From: Capsulimonadaceae bacterium
Lineage (GTDB): Bacteria > Armatimonadota > Armatimonadia > Armatimonadales > Capsulimonadaceae
Length of the DNA stretch: 64,000 bases
Direction of reading: 5' to 3'
Assembly: GCA_031292625.1 (NCBI GenBank)
Contig: JARLGU010000052.1
Span: forward strand, 1 to 64,000
Shown here: positions 16,972 to 25,518 of the stretch, one piece after another
How positions within the stretch are numbered: the stretch's first letter is position 1
Layout: each line of letters begins with the position of its first letter
The notes under the pieces: generated by a model
The model's input: the letters and a program-made list of their open reading frames with translations, nothing else
Database searches by the model: none
Told to the model about the DNA's origin: nothing
Made by a program: the position numbers and the translations under genes

Positions 16972-17020
16972 TGGTGCGCCGAATGCCAGTTTTCCGCCGG
17001 TTCGCGGCCATAATAGGGGC

Positions 17021-17716
17021 ATGGCTGATCGACAATCAATCAATCGGCGCCGTTTGCGGGCAATGGCGATCCGCTTGAGCGTCGCCGCCGGATGTTTTTT
17101 ATGCCTTGCTCTTACCGCCTGCGTTGGATCGCGTGTTTGGCTTCTCAGACAGGCGCATGGGCTTATCTACAAGAATGTGCAAGCGGTTCCGTCTGCGCCC
17201 GTGGCGATCGTTTTCGGTGCCCGCGTGCATGAGAACGGCGTCATTTCGATCACCTTGCGGAACCGGATCGACACGGGCGTCAAGCTTTATAAGACAGGGA
17301 AGGTCCGGACGCTCATTCTGACGGGCGACGATGGCTCGCGCCATACCGACGAAGTAGGTGCGATGGCCAAGCGTTGCATCAGCGAGGGGATACCAACGTC
17401 GGCAATTGTACGCGATGAGGCCGGTTTTCGCACTTACGATAGTTGCTACCGGGCGCATCGCGTCTTCGGGGTGGACCGTGCGATTCTCGTAACGCAGGCC
17501 ACGCATTTGCCGCGGGCTCTGTATCTTAGCCAGAGCGCGGGGTTGCATGCCGTGGGGTGTGCGGCGCCGGATTGTCCGAGCGTTGGTTATATGTTGCTCT
17601 TTAATATGCGTGAGGTCCCGGCGTCCGGACTCGCGATCGTCGATACTCATTCGCCCTGGCATCGAGCCGTCGATTTACATACAGGCGCGTTCATCTCAAA
17701 GGCCACACGAGGATGA
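17021..17716 (+). CDS. SanA/YdcF-like DUF218 envelope protein
   Basis: This 231-residue DUF218 family protein has the N-terminal membrane or lipoprotein signal IRLSVAAGCFLCLALTAC (a lipobox-like LTAC near residue 34). The domain then shows PVAIVFGARV, LILTGDDG, an Asp/Glu-containing DEAGFRTYDSCYRA block and VTQATHLPRAL, which match the SanA/ElyC pattern. SanA-type proteins affect envelope barrier function, and related ones take part in envelope polysaccharide metabolism. The start could instead be the internal ATG at 17063, directly before the hydrophobic stretch. It lies just downstream of the M50 protease on the same strand, so the two could form an envelope pair. Confidence 0.82.
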   Translation: MADRQSINRRRLRAMAIRLSVAAGCFLCLALTACVGSRVWLLRQAHGLIYKNVQAVPSAPVAIVFGARVHENGVISITLRNRIDTGVKLYKTGKVRTLILTGDDGSRHTDEVGAMAKRCISEGIPTSAIVRDEAGFRTYDSCYRAHRVFGVDRAILVTQATHLPRALYLSQSAGLHAVGCAAPDCPSVGYMLLFNMREVPASGLAIVDTHSPWHRAVDLHTGAFISKATRG

Positions 17717-17736
17717 CCGGCTGCCGTAGGACCCCA

Positions 17737-17758
17737 TTCATCGGCGAGCGCCGATGAA
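17737..17758. promoter_or_regulatory. 22-bp inverted repeat between SanA-like and GH31 genes
   Basis: Perfect 10-bp arms (TTCATCGGCG and its complement) are separated by AG. It sits 36 bases before the GH31 start. No T-run follows, so an operator or small hairpin is more likely than a terminator. Confidence 0.5.
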
Positions 17759-17793
17759 AGCAAGTAACTCACTCTTAACGATAGGAAGCACTC

Positions 17794-19878
17794 ATGACTG
17801 TTTTGTCCTCTCTTGTCGCCCCTGGCGTATGGAAGCTTCGCCTGGGCGAACCAGAAGCGGCCGTGCCAAGTGCGCTGCGCCAAACCAATCCCAGCCTTGA
17901 TGCGCTTAGCGCACTTGGCGATCCAGGCAGTTGCCCAATTTCGACAGATCAGGTCGGTTTCGACGTAAGCGCAAGAGGCGTGCGCGTCTTTCTGCCGCTG
18001 GGAGACGAGGAGCAGATTTACGGGCTTGGCCTGCAGCTTCGGGGGTTTAACCATCGAGGCGGCAAGCGGACATTGCGCGTCAATAGCGATCCGACCGTAT
18101 TTCTCGGCGATTCCCATGCTCCCGTTCCGTTTTATGTGTCGACTGCGGGATATGGCGTCTTAGTCGACACGGCGCGCTATCTCAGCTACTACTTTGGCGC
18201 AACGCGCCTGGTAAGCGCCGGCACGGACCAGCAGGATGAGAACCGGGCGCTCACCGTAAGCGCTGGGATCCCGGAGTACTTTACTTCGGGGTCGCAATCC
18301 GCCGAGATCGAGGTTCCGGTCGCGCAGGGCGTGGATATCTATGTCTTCAGCGGTCCCACGGCGCTCGATGCGGTTCGCCGGTACAACCTGTACTCGGGAG
18401 GCGGACCGCTCGTTCCGCGCTGGGGGCTTGGCGTGTGGTACCGGGCGCACGGTAAATCCACCCAGGCCGAGGTCGAGGCGCTTGCGTCGGATTTGCGCGA
18501 AACGGGCGTGCCGTGCGACGTGATCGGGCTTGAGCCAGGCTGGCAGACGCGGACATATTCCAATTCGCACGTCTGGAACAAAACGGCATTTCCAAACCCT
18601 AAAGGTCTTGCCGATGGGCTTGCGTCAAGCGGGTTCAGACTCAACAACTGGACTCACGCTTTCACGCATCCCGAAAGCCCGATTTACGAGGACCTTGTTC
18701 CCCTCTCGGGTGATCACGAAGTGTGGCATGGGCTTGTGCCGGACTTTACAATTCAGAAGACGCGCGACATTTATTCCGATTTCCACGCGAAGACGCACGT
18801 GGATGCCGGGGTGTCCGGATATAAGCTCGATGAATGCGATAGCAGCGATTTTCTGAAAGCGTATTGGTCTTTTCCTGAGACTTCCCGTTTCCCAAGCGGC
18901 CTCGACGGCGAGCAGTATCACTCGGTGTTCGGCCTGCTCTATCAGGAAACGATCCATTCGATTTTCCAGAAGCGAGACCAGCGGGCGTACCATCTCGTAC
19001 GCAATTCGCACGCATTCGCCGCTTCGTACCCGTTCGTTCTTTATAGCGATCTATACGATCACGACGAGTTCATTCGAGGCGTGCCCAGCGCTGGCTTCTC
19101 GGGACTGCTGTGGACGCCTGAGCTCCGTCACGCGGTGTCGCGGGAAGATTTGCTGCGGAGGCTGCAATCGATCGTCTTTTCGCCGATGGCGCACGTGAAC
19201 GCCTGGTACATTAAGAATCCGCCCTGGAAGCAGTACAACGTGGACTCTAATAATAGCGGCTCGTTTTCGCCCGAGGCTGAAGAGCTTACTTCCGAGGCCA
19301 GAGATATCCTCGAGTGGAGGATGCGATTCGTTCCGTATCTGTACGCGGCGTTCACAAGGTACCGCCTCGATGGCACGCCGCCGTTCCGGGCGCTCGCGTT
19401 GGACTGGCCTGGCGACGAGCGGACGCATTCGATCGATGACGAGTACATGATGGGGGACCGTCTCCTGGTTGCGCCGATGGTGGCGAGCAGGCCCGAGCGC
19501 GACGTCTACCTTCCAGTGGGCGCGTGGCGCGACTTTTGGACCGGCGATTTGTTCGAGGGCGGGGCGTCCTACCATGTCGCGCCGGACGTTACTCGCATTC
19601 CGCTCTATGTTAAAGAGGGAAGTATTGTGCCGCTCGCGCGGGTGACGCCGCATTCGGGCGATCCCGCGGCGTTGCGCCTGACGGCTCGGGTCTTCGGCGA
19701 CGGTCATCTTGCGGCGGAACTTTGGGAAGATGACGGGCTGACGCTGGCGGCCGGCCAAGGCGACGCGAACCGGGTGACCATCTCGTGGGACGCTACGCGC
19801 GCGGAAGCGGTGCTGGCGCGTGAAGGCGCGCATGCGGGCGACCGGTACGATCTGATCGGGACGGAGCGCGTCGGGTAA
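17794..19878 (+). CDS. GH31 alpha-glycosidase (alpha-glucosidase/alpha-xylosidase type)
   Basis: This 694-residue retaining alpha-glycosidase has an N-terminal beta-sandwich (about 1-195) with YGLGLQLRGFNHRGGKRT, then a TIM barrel containing DVIGLEPGWQ and GYKLDECDSSD, where the Asp near residue 345 is the GH31 nucleophile. Downstream are the barrel ends (HVNAWYIKNPPWKQY), MMGDRLLVAPMV and PLYVKEGSIVPL, and a distal beta domain. No signal peptide is seen, suggesting cytoplasmic action on imported oligosaccharides. The SD (AGGA) is well placed. It stands alone after a 22-bp inverted repeat that may be its operator. Substrate preference (xylose versus glucose linkages) cannot be set from the sequence. 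Confidence 0.92.
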   Translation: MTVLSSLVAPGVWKLRLGEPEAAVPSALRQTNPSLDALSALGDPGSCPISTDQVGFDVSARGVRVFLPLGDEEQIYGLGLQLRGFNHRGGKRTLRVNSDPTVFLGDSHAPVPFYVSTAGYGVLVDTARYLSYYFGATRLVSAGTDQQDENRALTVSAGIPEYFTSGSQSAEIEVPVAQGVDIYVFSGPTALDAVRRYNLYSGGGPLVPRWGLGVWYRAHGKSTQAEVEALASDLRETGVPCDVIGLEPGWQTRTYSNSHVWNKTAFPNPKGLADGLASSGFRLNNWTHAFTHPESPIYEDLVPLSGDHEVWHGLVPDFTIQKTRDIYSDFHAKTHVDAGVSGYKLDECDSSDFLKAYWSFPETSRFPSGLDGEQYHSVFGLLYQETIHSIFQKRDQRAYHLVRNSHAFAASYPFVLYSDLYDHDEFIRGVPSAGFSGLLWTPELRHAVSREDLLRRLQSIVFSPMAHVNAWYIKNPPWKQYNVDSNNSGSFSPEAEELTSEARDILEWRMRFVPYLYAAFTRYRLDGTPPFRALALDWPGDERTHSIDDEYMMGDRLLVAPMVASRPERDVYLPVGAWRDFWTGDLFEGGASYHVAPDVTRIPLYVKEGSIVPLARVTPHSGDPAALRLTARVFGDGHLAAELWEDDGLTLAAGQGDANRVTISWDATRAEAVLAREGAHAGDRYDLIGTERVG

Positions 19879-19978
19879 GGCGCTCCGTACCATCGCGCTT
19901 ACGCTAAAGCCGCAGGGGACTCTAGCCTCACTCGACGCGTTGCCCGATCGAACGCGACTGGAGGGAGGCATCCCTGCG

Positions 19979-20830
19979 CTACACGGGCGCAGAATCGTCC
20001 ATGACAACCGTGGAATCGAACAGCTGAAAGAAGTCGTCGCTGTCTGGATTCCGCTGCTTCGCTGCCGTCCATTCCACAAGGGTCAGATTGTGGTCGAATG
20101 CGAAGTCGGCGAGACCCTGGACCTCGGGAGAGTCGTAGTCATGCGAGCCTATTCCGCCAATCGCGAGCGCTGCGATGACGCCGTCCCGCTCGTAGCCGAT
20201 GTATTGGGTCAGCGACGCTGACGTGAAGGCAAACCCGCCCTCGATGAGCCCTGGAACCCCAAGATATGCGACTCCGTCCATCAGATCGACGTCATCCTCG
20301 AACGTTGCGGTAAACTCGTCGAGCGATATCCGGGCGGTTGCCGCGATCGGAGCATCGAGCCCTGCGCGTATGTGCCGTTTATCGAATCCATCCTCGACGG
20401 CATGGTTCTCAAGGATGTCACGGATCGCCGTCAGGTTCTCGTCGATCACTTTCTGGTTCTCGGTCGAAACGAACTCGACCTGCCGCCAGTGTTCCGGCAA
20501 AAGCTGGTAGCGGCGCACGCCCGCCTTCGAGGATCCTGCGAGAATGGGGGCAAGAGATCCGGCGATCGAGGGCTCCGCGTACAATGCCCCTTCGCCTTCC
20601 GCGATGTTGCGCCGGACAATCAGATCTACCAAGCCCGCCTTGATCGCTTCCGGGGCAAGCAGCGGCTGCGCATCGAGGATCTGCCACTCTTCTCCCAGGG
20701 TGATTAGGGGAACGGTCTCCCACGTCGGCGGTAGATCCGGGGCCTCGACTTGGGTCTTGCCCACGGCCTTGCCAGTCGTTAAGTCAATTAGGCGGACTGT
20801 GACCTTCGCAGGTTTACGGCCAAACAACAT
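19979..20830 (-). CDS. Protein of unknown function downstream of sigB
   Basis: This 283-residue protein is not recognised. It is acidic and soluble, with no signal peptide or membrane segment. It begins with a beta-rich KVTVRLIDLTTGKAVGKTQVEAP stretch (6-28) that could be a small N-terminal domain. Later parts mix helices and strands, and the last 25 residues are very acidic (DSDDFFQLFDSTVVMDDS). It lies 93 bases downstream of sigB on the same strand and could be the last gene of the stress operon. There is no paralogue in the window. Codon use matches the neighbours, so it is very likely a real gene. Confidence 0.65.
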   Translation of the reverse strand: MLFGRKPAKVTVRLIDLTTGKAVGKTQVEAPDLPPTWETVPLITLGEEWQILDAQPLLAPEAIKAGLVDLIVRRNIAEGEGALYAEPSIAGSLAPILAGSSKAGVRRYQLLPEHWRQVEFVSTENQKVIDENLTAIRDILENHAVEDGFDKRHIRAGLDAPIAATARISLDEFTATFEDDVDLMDGVAYLGVPGLIEGGFAFTSASLTQYIGYERDGVIAALAIGGIGSHDYDSPEVQGLADFAFDHNLTLVEWTAAKQRNPDSDDFFQLFDSTVVMDDSAPV

Positions 20831-20923
20831 GATCGGGTATCTCCTCAGTGTGGATGCTTCTCCACGGGCATGGGGAGATCCTGCAAAGGCGGAAAAAGGC
20901 GGATAGTCAGGGAGTGCCGCGAA

Positions 20924-21712
20924 TCAGGTCTGATACTCGTCGACGAGCAGCTTCTTGAGGGTCCTGAGCGCCTGACTTTGCAGACGCGAGACGTGCATCT
21001 GGCTAATATTGAGATTAGCGGCGACATCGGCTTGCGACATGTCTCGAAAGAAGCGATAGACGATAATCATTCGTTCGCGAGGTTCGAGGTGTTCGATTGC
21101 CTGAGTTAGGTCGCCGTAAGCGGCGAGGTTCTGGATTGTCACGTCTTCGGCGCCGACGTACTCCCCGAGCGTCATCGCGGAGGAATCCGGATCGGAACTC
21201 ATCTGAGTGTCCAGGGAAACGGTGTCGTAGGCGTTTCCGAGTTCAATCGCCTCAAGCGTTTCTTCTTCCGTCGCGCCGATTCGTTCCGCAACCTCTCGGA
21301 TTGTCGGGGCCCGTCCCAGCCGCGAGCTGAGGGAGTCTTGCGCCTTGGAGGCAGCAATGTTGAGTTCCTGAAGCCTGCGGGGAACCTTCATGCTCCAGGC
21401 TTTGTCGCGGAAATAGCGACGGATCTCGCCGACGACCGTGGGGGTAGCGTATGTTGAGAACTTGATGCCGCGATCGGGGTCGAACCGGTCGATTGCGTTG
21501 ATCAATCCGATTGTTCCGACCTGAACAAGGTCTTCAAAGGGCTCTCCGCGATTGACGAATTTGCTGGCCAAATAGCGCACGAGGTTCTGGTGCATTTTGA
21601 CAAGCTGATCTCGGAGCCGTTCGTTGTGGCTAGCCGCATAGCGCCGAAACGCCTTCTCGGCATCGCGCTCTATGGGTTCGCCATCGGTTCCAGAGTTATG
21701 CTTCATATTCAT
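20924..21712 (-). CDS. sigB: RNA polymerase sigma factor, SigB/F/G family
   Basis: This 262-residue alternative sigma factor has region 2 with NLVRYLASKFVNRGEPFEDLVQVGTIGLINAIDRFDP and GIKFSTYATPTVVGEIRRYFRD (about 43-105), the hallmark of the general-stress/sporulation group. Region 3 contains RAPTIREVAERIG, and region 4 ends in MSQADVAANLNISQMHVSRLQSQALRTLK, a helix-turn-helix for -35 recognition. It sits downstream of rsbV and rsbW on the same strand with a 197-base gap, so it may have its own promoter. The usual control is sequestration by RsbW and release by dephosphorylated RsbV. The gene name is used by homology, and sigF would be an equal alternative. Confidence 0.92.
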   Translation of the reverse strand: MNMKHNSGTDGEPIERDAEKAFRRYAASHNERLRDQLVKMHQNLVRYLASKFVNRGEPFEDLVQVGTIGLINAIDRFDPDRGIKFSTYATPTVVGEIRRYFRDKAWSMKVPRRLQELNIAASKAQDSLSSRLGRAPTIREVAERIGATEEETLEAIELGNAYDTVSLDTQMSSDPDSSAMTLGEYVGAEDVTIQNLAAYGDLTQAIEHLEPRERMIIVYRFFRDMSQADVAANLNISQMHVSRLQSQALRTLKKLLVDEYQT

Positions 21713-21909
21713 GTCGGACCTGGACGACTTGCGCGAAGCTCTCGCGCAACAATTTAAACTACAATTTGATACAGCGGGTATCCGTCGAAGCCTTTCGTCC
21801 TACATTAATAGCCTGTCTGTCCCGTTCGGTGGATGGCAGCGGATGAAGGGCGAAGCTGGCTAACCCAGCATGACATAAGCGACGGTCCATTAAGACCGGG
21901 AAACTCTGG

Positions 21910-22386
21910 CTACACTCCATGCGCATGCTTGACAAGGCGAACGCACGTGCCGTTCGGCGTCGTGTCGACATCGACCTTATCTACCAAAATCTCCATCAAA
22001 AGCGCCCCCAAGCCCTGGCGATCGATATCGATGCCGACGGGATCCTGAAAGACGCCCTCCGGCGGAAAACCGGTCGGCACATCGTCCTTGATTTCGACCG
22101 TAAGCTCGTTGATTGTCATCGTGCTCACGATTGTAATGGTTCCGTGTCCATCGTTGGTGGGCGCCCGCATGTCCGCAACGACGGATCTTTCTACGGCGTG
22201 CGTGCACGCTTCGCCGACGGCGAGGCGAATGTCTTCGACCTCATCGTATGAGAAGGCCATCCGGCTCGCAATGCCGAGGATCGCGAGACGGGCGATACTC
22301 ACGTATTCGGCGCTGCACGGAAATGTGAGCGTCACCACCGCGAGATCCAGCAGCGCGTCGCTTAATTTTTCCATTTTGTCGGTCAC
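21910..22386 (-). CDS. rsbW: RsbW-like anti-sigma factor / serine kinase
   Basis: This 158-residue HATPase-fold anti-sigma kinase has FSYDEVEDIRLAVGEACTHAVERS with the N-box Glu/Asp pattern, although the usual Asn after EAC is replaced (EACTHAV). The C-terminal half has a G-box-like GLGALLMEILVDKVD. It would bind sigma when unphosphorylated antagonist is absent, and phosphorylate RsbV. Start: GTG at 22386 overlaps the rsbV stop (GTGA), with GGAG about ten bases upstream inside rsbV, so translation is coupled. The ATG four codons later lies too far from the SD. The H in place of N in the N-box is worth noting because Asn usually binds magnesium. Confidence 0.88.
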   Translation of the reverse strand: MTDKMEKLSDALLDLAVVTLTFPCSAEYVSIARLAILGIASRMAFSYDEVEDIRLAVGEACTHAVERSVVADMRAPTNDGHGTITIVSTMTINELTVEIKDDVPTGFPPEGVFQDPVGIDIDRQGLGALLMEILVDKVDVDTTPNGTCVRLVKHAHGV

Positions 22387-22736
22387 AGTTGAAGGTTCTC
22401 CTTCTCCGCGGCTTCCTGTTCGGTGGCGCAAATATCGAATATCTTGTAGAGGCCGGTGATCTCAAAAACCCGGACAATGCGGACGCTTGGACTGACGATA
22501 ACGAGGTTTCCGTTGTGCTCGCGGAGACGCTTCAGAGTGCCAATCAGCAGTCCGAGACCGGTGCTGTCCAGATACTCTACGCTTGAGAGGTTCAGGACGA
22601 TAAAGCGAACTCCCTCGGAGAGAACCTTCGCGATCTCTTGTTTAAGCTGCGCCGATGTATAAATGTCGATCTCGCCCGAAAGCCTGATCAACCGTGTGTT
22701 TGCCGATGGTACAGTAGTTGTGATCGTCAGATTCAA
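22383..22736 (-). CDS. rsbV: RsbV-like anti-sigma factor antagonist (STAS)
   Basis: This 117-residue STAS-domain protein has LSSVEYLDSTGLGLLIGTLKR containing the phosphorylatable Ser in the DSTGL loop (S58-59 region), as in RsbV and SpoIIAA. In its unphosphorylated form it should bind RsbW and free the sigma factor. Translation starts at TTG (22736) behind an unusually strong SD (AGGAGGAGGA at 22750-22741). It overlaps rsbW by three bases. It is the first gene of the rsbV-rsbW-(sigB) unit. No rsbU phosphatase lies here. A candidate is the receiver-PP2C protein at 38960. Confidence 0.92.
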   Translation of the reverse strand: MNLTITTTVPSANTRLIRLSGEIDIYTSAQLKQEIAKVLSEGVRFIVLNLSSVEYLDSTGLGLLIGTLKRLREHNGNLVIVSPSVRIVRVFEITGLYKIFDICATEQEAAEKENLQL

Positions 22737-22750
22737 TGCTTCCTCCTCCT
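22734..22750 (-). promoter_or_regulatory. Strong SD with TTG start of rsbV
   Basis: AGGAGGAGGA (22750-22741) is followed four bases later by TTG (22736-22734). A near-perfect SD with a weak start codon is an unusual pairing and may set RsbV dosage relative to RsbW. Confidence 0.7.
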
Positions 22751-22778
22751 GAACGCCCAGAGGGCGTTGCTCTAAATG

Positions 22779-23918
22779 CTATGCGCATGCATGGACCGGG
22801 CTTGGCTGGCATGTCTTCTGGACGCGATCGCAAGCCTCTTCAGCGACCGCACACCGGATCGTTGCTCCGGCGAGAACAATATCGTCTTCGTATAGCACGA
22901 CGGCCTGCCCAGGAGTGATTGCCCGCTGCGGCTGGTCGAATCGAACGCGCAGGACGCCATCGTCGAGGCGAGCGACTGCGGGAGCGGCAGGCATGTTATA
23001 CCGGATTTTCGCCATTACGCGGTCCGCATCGTCGTCGCTGACCCAGTTAATTCCATCAGCCGTTAACTCCGATGCCTTGAGTTCGTCGTCGCTGCCGACG
23101 GTGACCCGGTTTTCCGCCGCATCGATTTGTACGACGAAAAGCGGTACGGACGATCCGACATTGATCCGCTTGCGCTGACCGATTGTATAGAACGCGATGC
23201 CGTCATGATGCCCGAGGACCTTGCCGGACGTGTCCACAACCTCGCCTGGACTGACGGTCTCCGGCGCGACACGGGCAAGGAAACGAGTGTAAGATTGGCC
23301 GTGCGTAAAGCAGATTTCCTGCGAGTCCGGCTTATCCGCCACTGCTAGACCATAGCGCGCGGCGATCGCTCGCGTCTGCGCCTTGTCCCGCAGGTCGCCA
23401 AGCGGCATTAGCGTACGACTGAGTTGTTCCTGCGTGAAATAGGACAGCGCGTACGTCTGATCCTTGGAGGCGTCCCGCGCACACCGAAGCTGCCATCGTC
23501 CGCGCTTGTCGTCGTATGCAATGCGCGCATAGTGTCCGGTTGCGAGATAATCCGCGCCGAGCTGGCGGGCCTGCGATAGGAGAGCATCGAACTTGACGTA
23601 GCGGTTGCAATTGATGCACGGATTTGGCGTACGTCCGCGTCTATACTCCTCGACAAAGTCGTCGATCACCTTTTCGGCGAAAAAGTCACGGTAGTTGAGG
23701 CAGTAATGGGGGATTCCGATCCGTGCGGCGACGCGTCGAGCGTCTTCGACCGCCCCGAGGGAGCAGCACCCCGCGCCCTTGGTCTGGTCGGGCGAGTCCT
23801 GCCAGATCTGCATCGTTACGCCAATGACGTCATAGCCGTCGTCCTTGAGCAGCGCCGCGGCTACGCTGCTGTCGACGCCGCCGCTCATCGCGACCACAAC
23901 TGTTGCCTTCGATGCCAT
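22779..23918 (-). CDS. mnmA: tRNA-specific 2-thiouridylase MnmA
   Basis: This 379-residue enzyme thiolates U34 of Glu, Gln and Lys tRNAs. The PP-loop SGGVDSSVAA lies at 11-20. The catalytic cysteines are in PNPCINCNRYVKFD (about residue 97) and SQEICFTHG (about residue 194). The C-terminal part carries the two beta-barrel domains, with IGQRKRINVG and VLYEDDIVLAGATI. Length and architecture are normal for the family. It is minus strand, upstream of rsbV by about 40 bases, so read-through into the stress operon is possible. It is followed upstream by the M20 dipeptidase gene. Confidence 0.96.
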   Translation of the reverse strand: MASKATVVVAMSGGVDSSVAAALLKDDGYDVIGVTMQIWQDSPDQTKGAGCCSLGAVEDARRVAARIGIPHYCLNYRDFFAEKVIDDFVEEYRRGRTPNPCINCNRYVKFDALLSQARQLGADYLATGHYARIAYDDKRGRWQLRCARDASKDQTYALSYFTQEQLSRTLMPLGDLRDKAQTRAIAARYGLAVADKPDSQEICFTHGQSYTRFLARVAPETVSPGEVVDTSGKVLGHHDGIAFYTIGQRKRINVGSSVPLFVVQIDAAENRVTVGSDDELKASELTADGINWVSDDDADRVMAKIRYNMPAAPAVARLDDGVLRVRFDQPQRAITPGQAVVLYEDDIVLAGATIRCAVAEEACDRVQKTCQPSPVHACA

Positions 23919-23969
23919 TTGACCTTAATCCTGTATGCCTAACCGGCGCAAAATAACCGCAACGAGCCT

Positions 23970-25376
23970 CTAGGCCATAGCCAGCCGAATCAGCGCTTTA
24001 GCATAGATCCGCGTCGACGTAATCAATTCGTCAATATACCAGAACTCGTCGGCCTTGTGGGCCACATCCGGAAACCCCGGGAAATTGGGTCCGAACGCGA
24101 CTCCCTTGCGTAGAGAGCGCGCATAAGTTCCGCCGCCCATCGTCTTTGGCGGCCCATCGTCGCCCGTCTCCGCGCGGTACACTTCCATCAATGTCTTGAC
24201 GAGCGGATCGTCCTTAGGGACATACAGCGGCGGACTGTCCGTCAAACCAACTAGCTCGAAGCCGCCGGTAACAGTCCGAGCGATCGACGCTTTGATCTGC
24301 TCGCTCTTCCACGTTACGGGATATCGAACACTAAACGTTGCCGTGAGTTCCTCTCCATCGGTTGCAACAACGCCGAGGTTGCTTGTCAGCGGTCCGACGA
24401 TTTCGTCGCGCCCGGCGATGCCCAGCGGCGCACCGGTGTTGTCCACGGCAAATGACCGCAGCGTCGTGAGCCAGTCTTGCAGGCCGGGAACCAAGCCGGA
24501 CCCGATTAGCCATTCGGTCAGCAGCCCGACCGCGTTGATTCCTTCATGAGGATAGCTGGCATGCGCCGATACGCCGTACGCTCGAACGACCAGAGCCTCT
24601 CCCTCAACTGCGGCACGCACGGGGGCCTCGGCGGCCGTCTTTACCGACGAAAACAGCGCCGGATTTCCGGTAAGCTTTGCGACGGCGCGATCCGGCACCA
24701 TATTCGATCGTGCGCCGGCCGAAAACTCGATCAGCTTGATCGCATCGCTCGTCGATGGAATACGCGAACGAAGCACCGGCGTCGCGATTCCCTTCTCTGC
24801 GTAGATCGCTGGAAATGATCCGTCAGGAGTAAAACCGATCTCGGGCATCTCTTCGTGCTTGAAGTAGTAATCGACGCATCGGAAGCCCGTTTCTTCGTCG
24901 GCTCCTAGTATGGCCCGAATGCGACTCTTCAGTTTTACCCCAGCAGCCTGAACGGCAAACATTGCGTACAGCGAAGCGATCCCAGGCCCCTTATCGTCGA
25001 GCGCGCCTCGCCCGTAGAGCTTTCCATCCGCAAGCACCGCGCCGAACGGGGGGTAAGTCCAGTCCTCGCCCGCCGGAACAACGTCGACGTGACTGAGCAC
25101 GCCGATCAGCCTTCCGCTATCGCCAAGCTGCGCGTGCATTGCGTAACCATCGACGATCTTCGTGGTCAATCCGTGGCCGTCGCACAGGTCCCGCACATAT
25201 TCGAGCGCGCGAAGCGGCTCGATGCCAAATGGCGCGCCCGGAGCAGCGGGGCCAAGGACGCTCGGAATGCGGATCAGGTCCTGCGCGCTAACGATAATCT
25301 CGTCCCGCCGCGCGTTGATCCACTCGTCAAGCTGTTTGTCAATCGTCGAAAAATCGGTCACGTTTTCGTTCCTCAC
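23970..25376 (-). CDS. M20-family dipeptidase (PepV/Sapep-like)
   Basis: This 468-residue metallopeptidase has GVLSHVDVVPAGEDW (first metal His/Asp and catalytic Asp), YGRGALDDKGPGIASLYAM (bridging Asp) and LGADEETGFRCVDYYF (catalytic Glu pair). GGGTYARSL and GFPDVAHKADEFW near the C-terminus supply further ligands. This pattern fits the PepV/Sapep dipeptidase group, which cleaves a range of dipeptides in the cytoplasm. There is no signal peptide. The ATG at 25376 lies divergent to the secreted repeat protein, with a 142-base gap holding a small palindrome. The group assignment is confident; substrate range is not. Confidence 0.92.
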   Translation of the reverse strand: MRNENVTDFSTIDKQLDEWINARRDEIIVSAQDLIRIPSVLGPAAPGAPFGIEPLRALEYVRDLCDGHGLTTKIVDGYAMHAQLGDSGRLIGVLSHVDVVPAGEDWTYPPFGAVLADGKLYGRGALDDKGPGIASLYAMFAVQAAGVKLKSRIRAILGADEETGFRCVDYYFKHEEMPEIGFTPDGSFPAIYAEKGIATPVLRSRIPSTSDAIKLIEFSAGARSNMVPDRAVAKLTGNPALFSSVKTAAEAPVRAAVEGEALVVRAYGVSAHASYPHEGINAVGLLTEWLIGSGLVPGLQDWLTTLRSFAVDNTGAPLGIAGRDEIVGPLTSNLGVVATDGEELTATFSVRYPVTWKSEQIKASIARTVTGGFELVGLTDSPPLYVPKDDPLVKTLMEVYRAETGDDGPPKTMGGGTYARSLRKGVAFGPNFPGFPDVAHKADEFWYIDELITSTRIYAKALIRLAMA

Positions 25377-25458
25377 CTTCGCCGATTATCCACATATCCC
25401 GATAGAGCGTCAATGTCCGAGGTGGTTAAACAATAAACGACCAATCGCTATATTATAG

Positions 25459-25475
25459 AAAGTATTGTATACTTT
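25459..25475. promoter_or_regulatory. 17-bp palindrome in the divergent gap
   Basis: Arms AAAGTAT and ATACTTT flank TGT. It lies 43 bases before the start at 25519 and 83 bases from the dipeptidase start. It is a possible operator for either gene, in an AT-rich segment that probably also holds the promoter. Confidence 0.4.
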
Positions 25476-25518
25476 TGTAGAGTTTATGCTTCTAATGCCT
25501 CACGTGGGAGCCAGTCTC

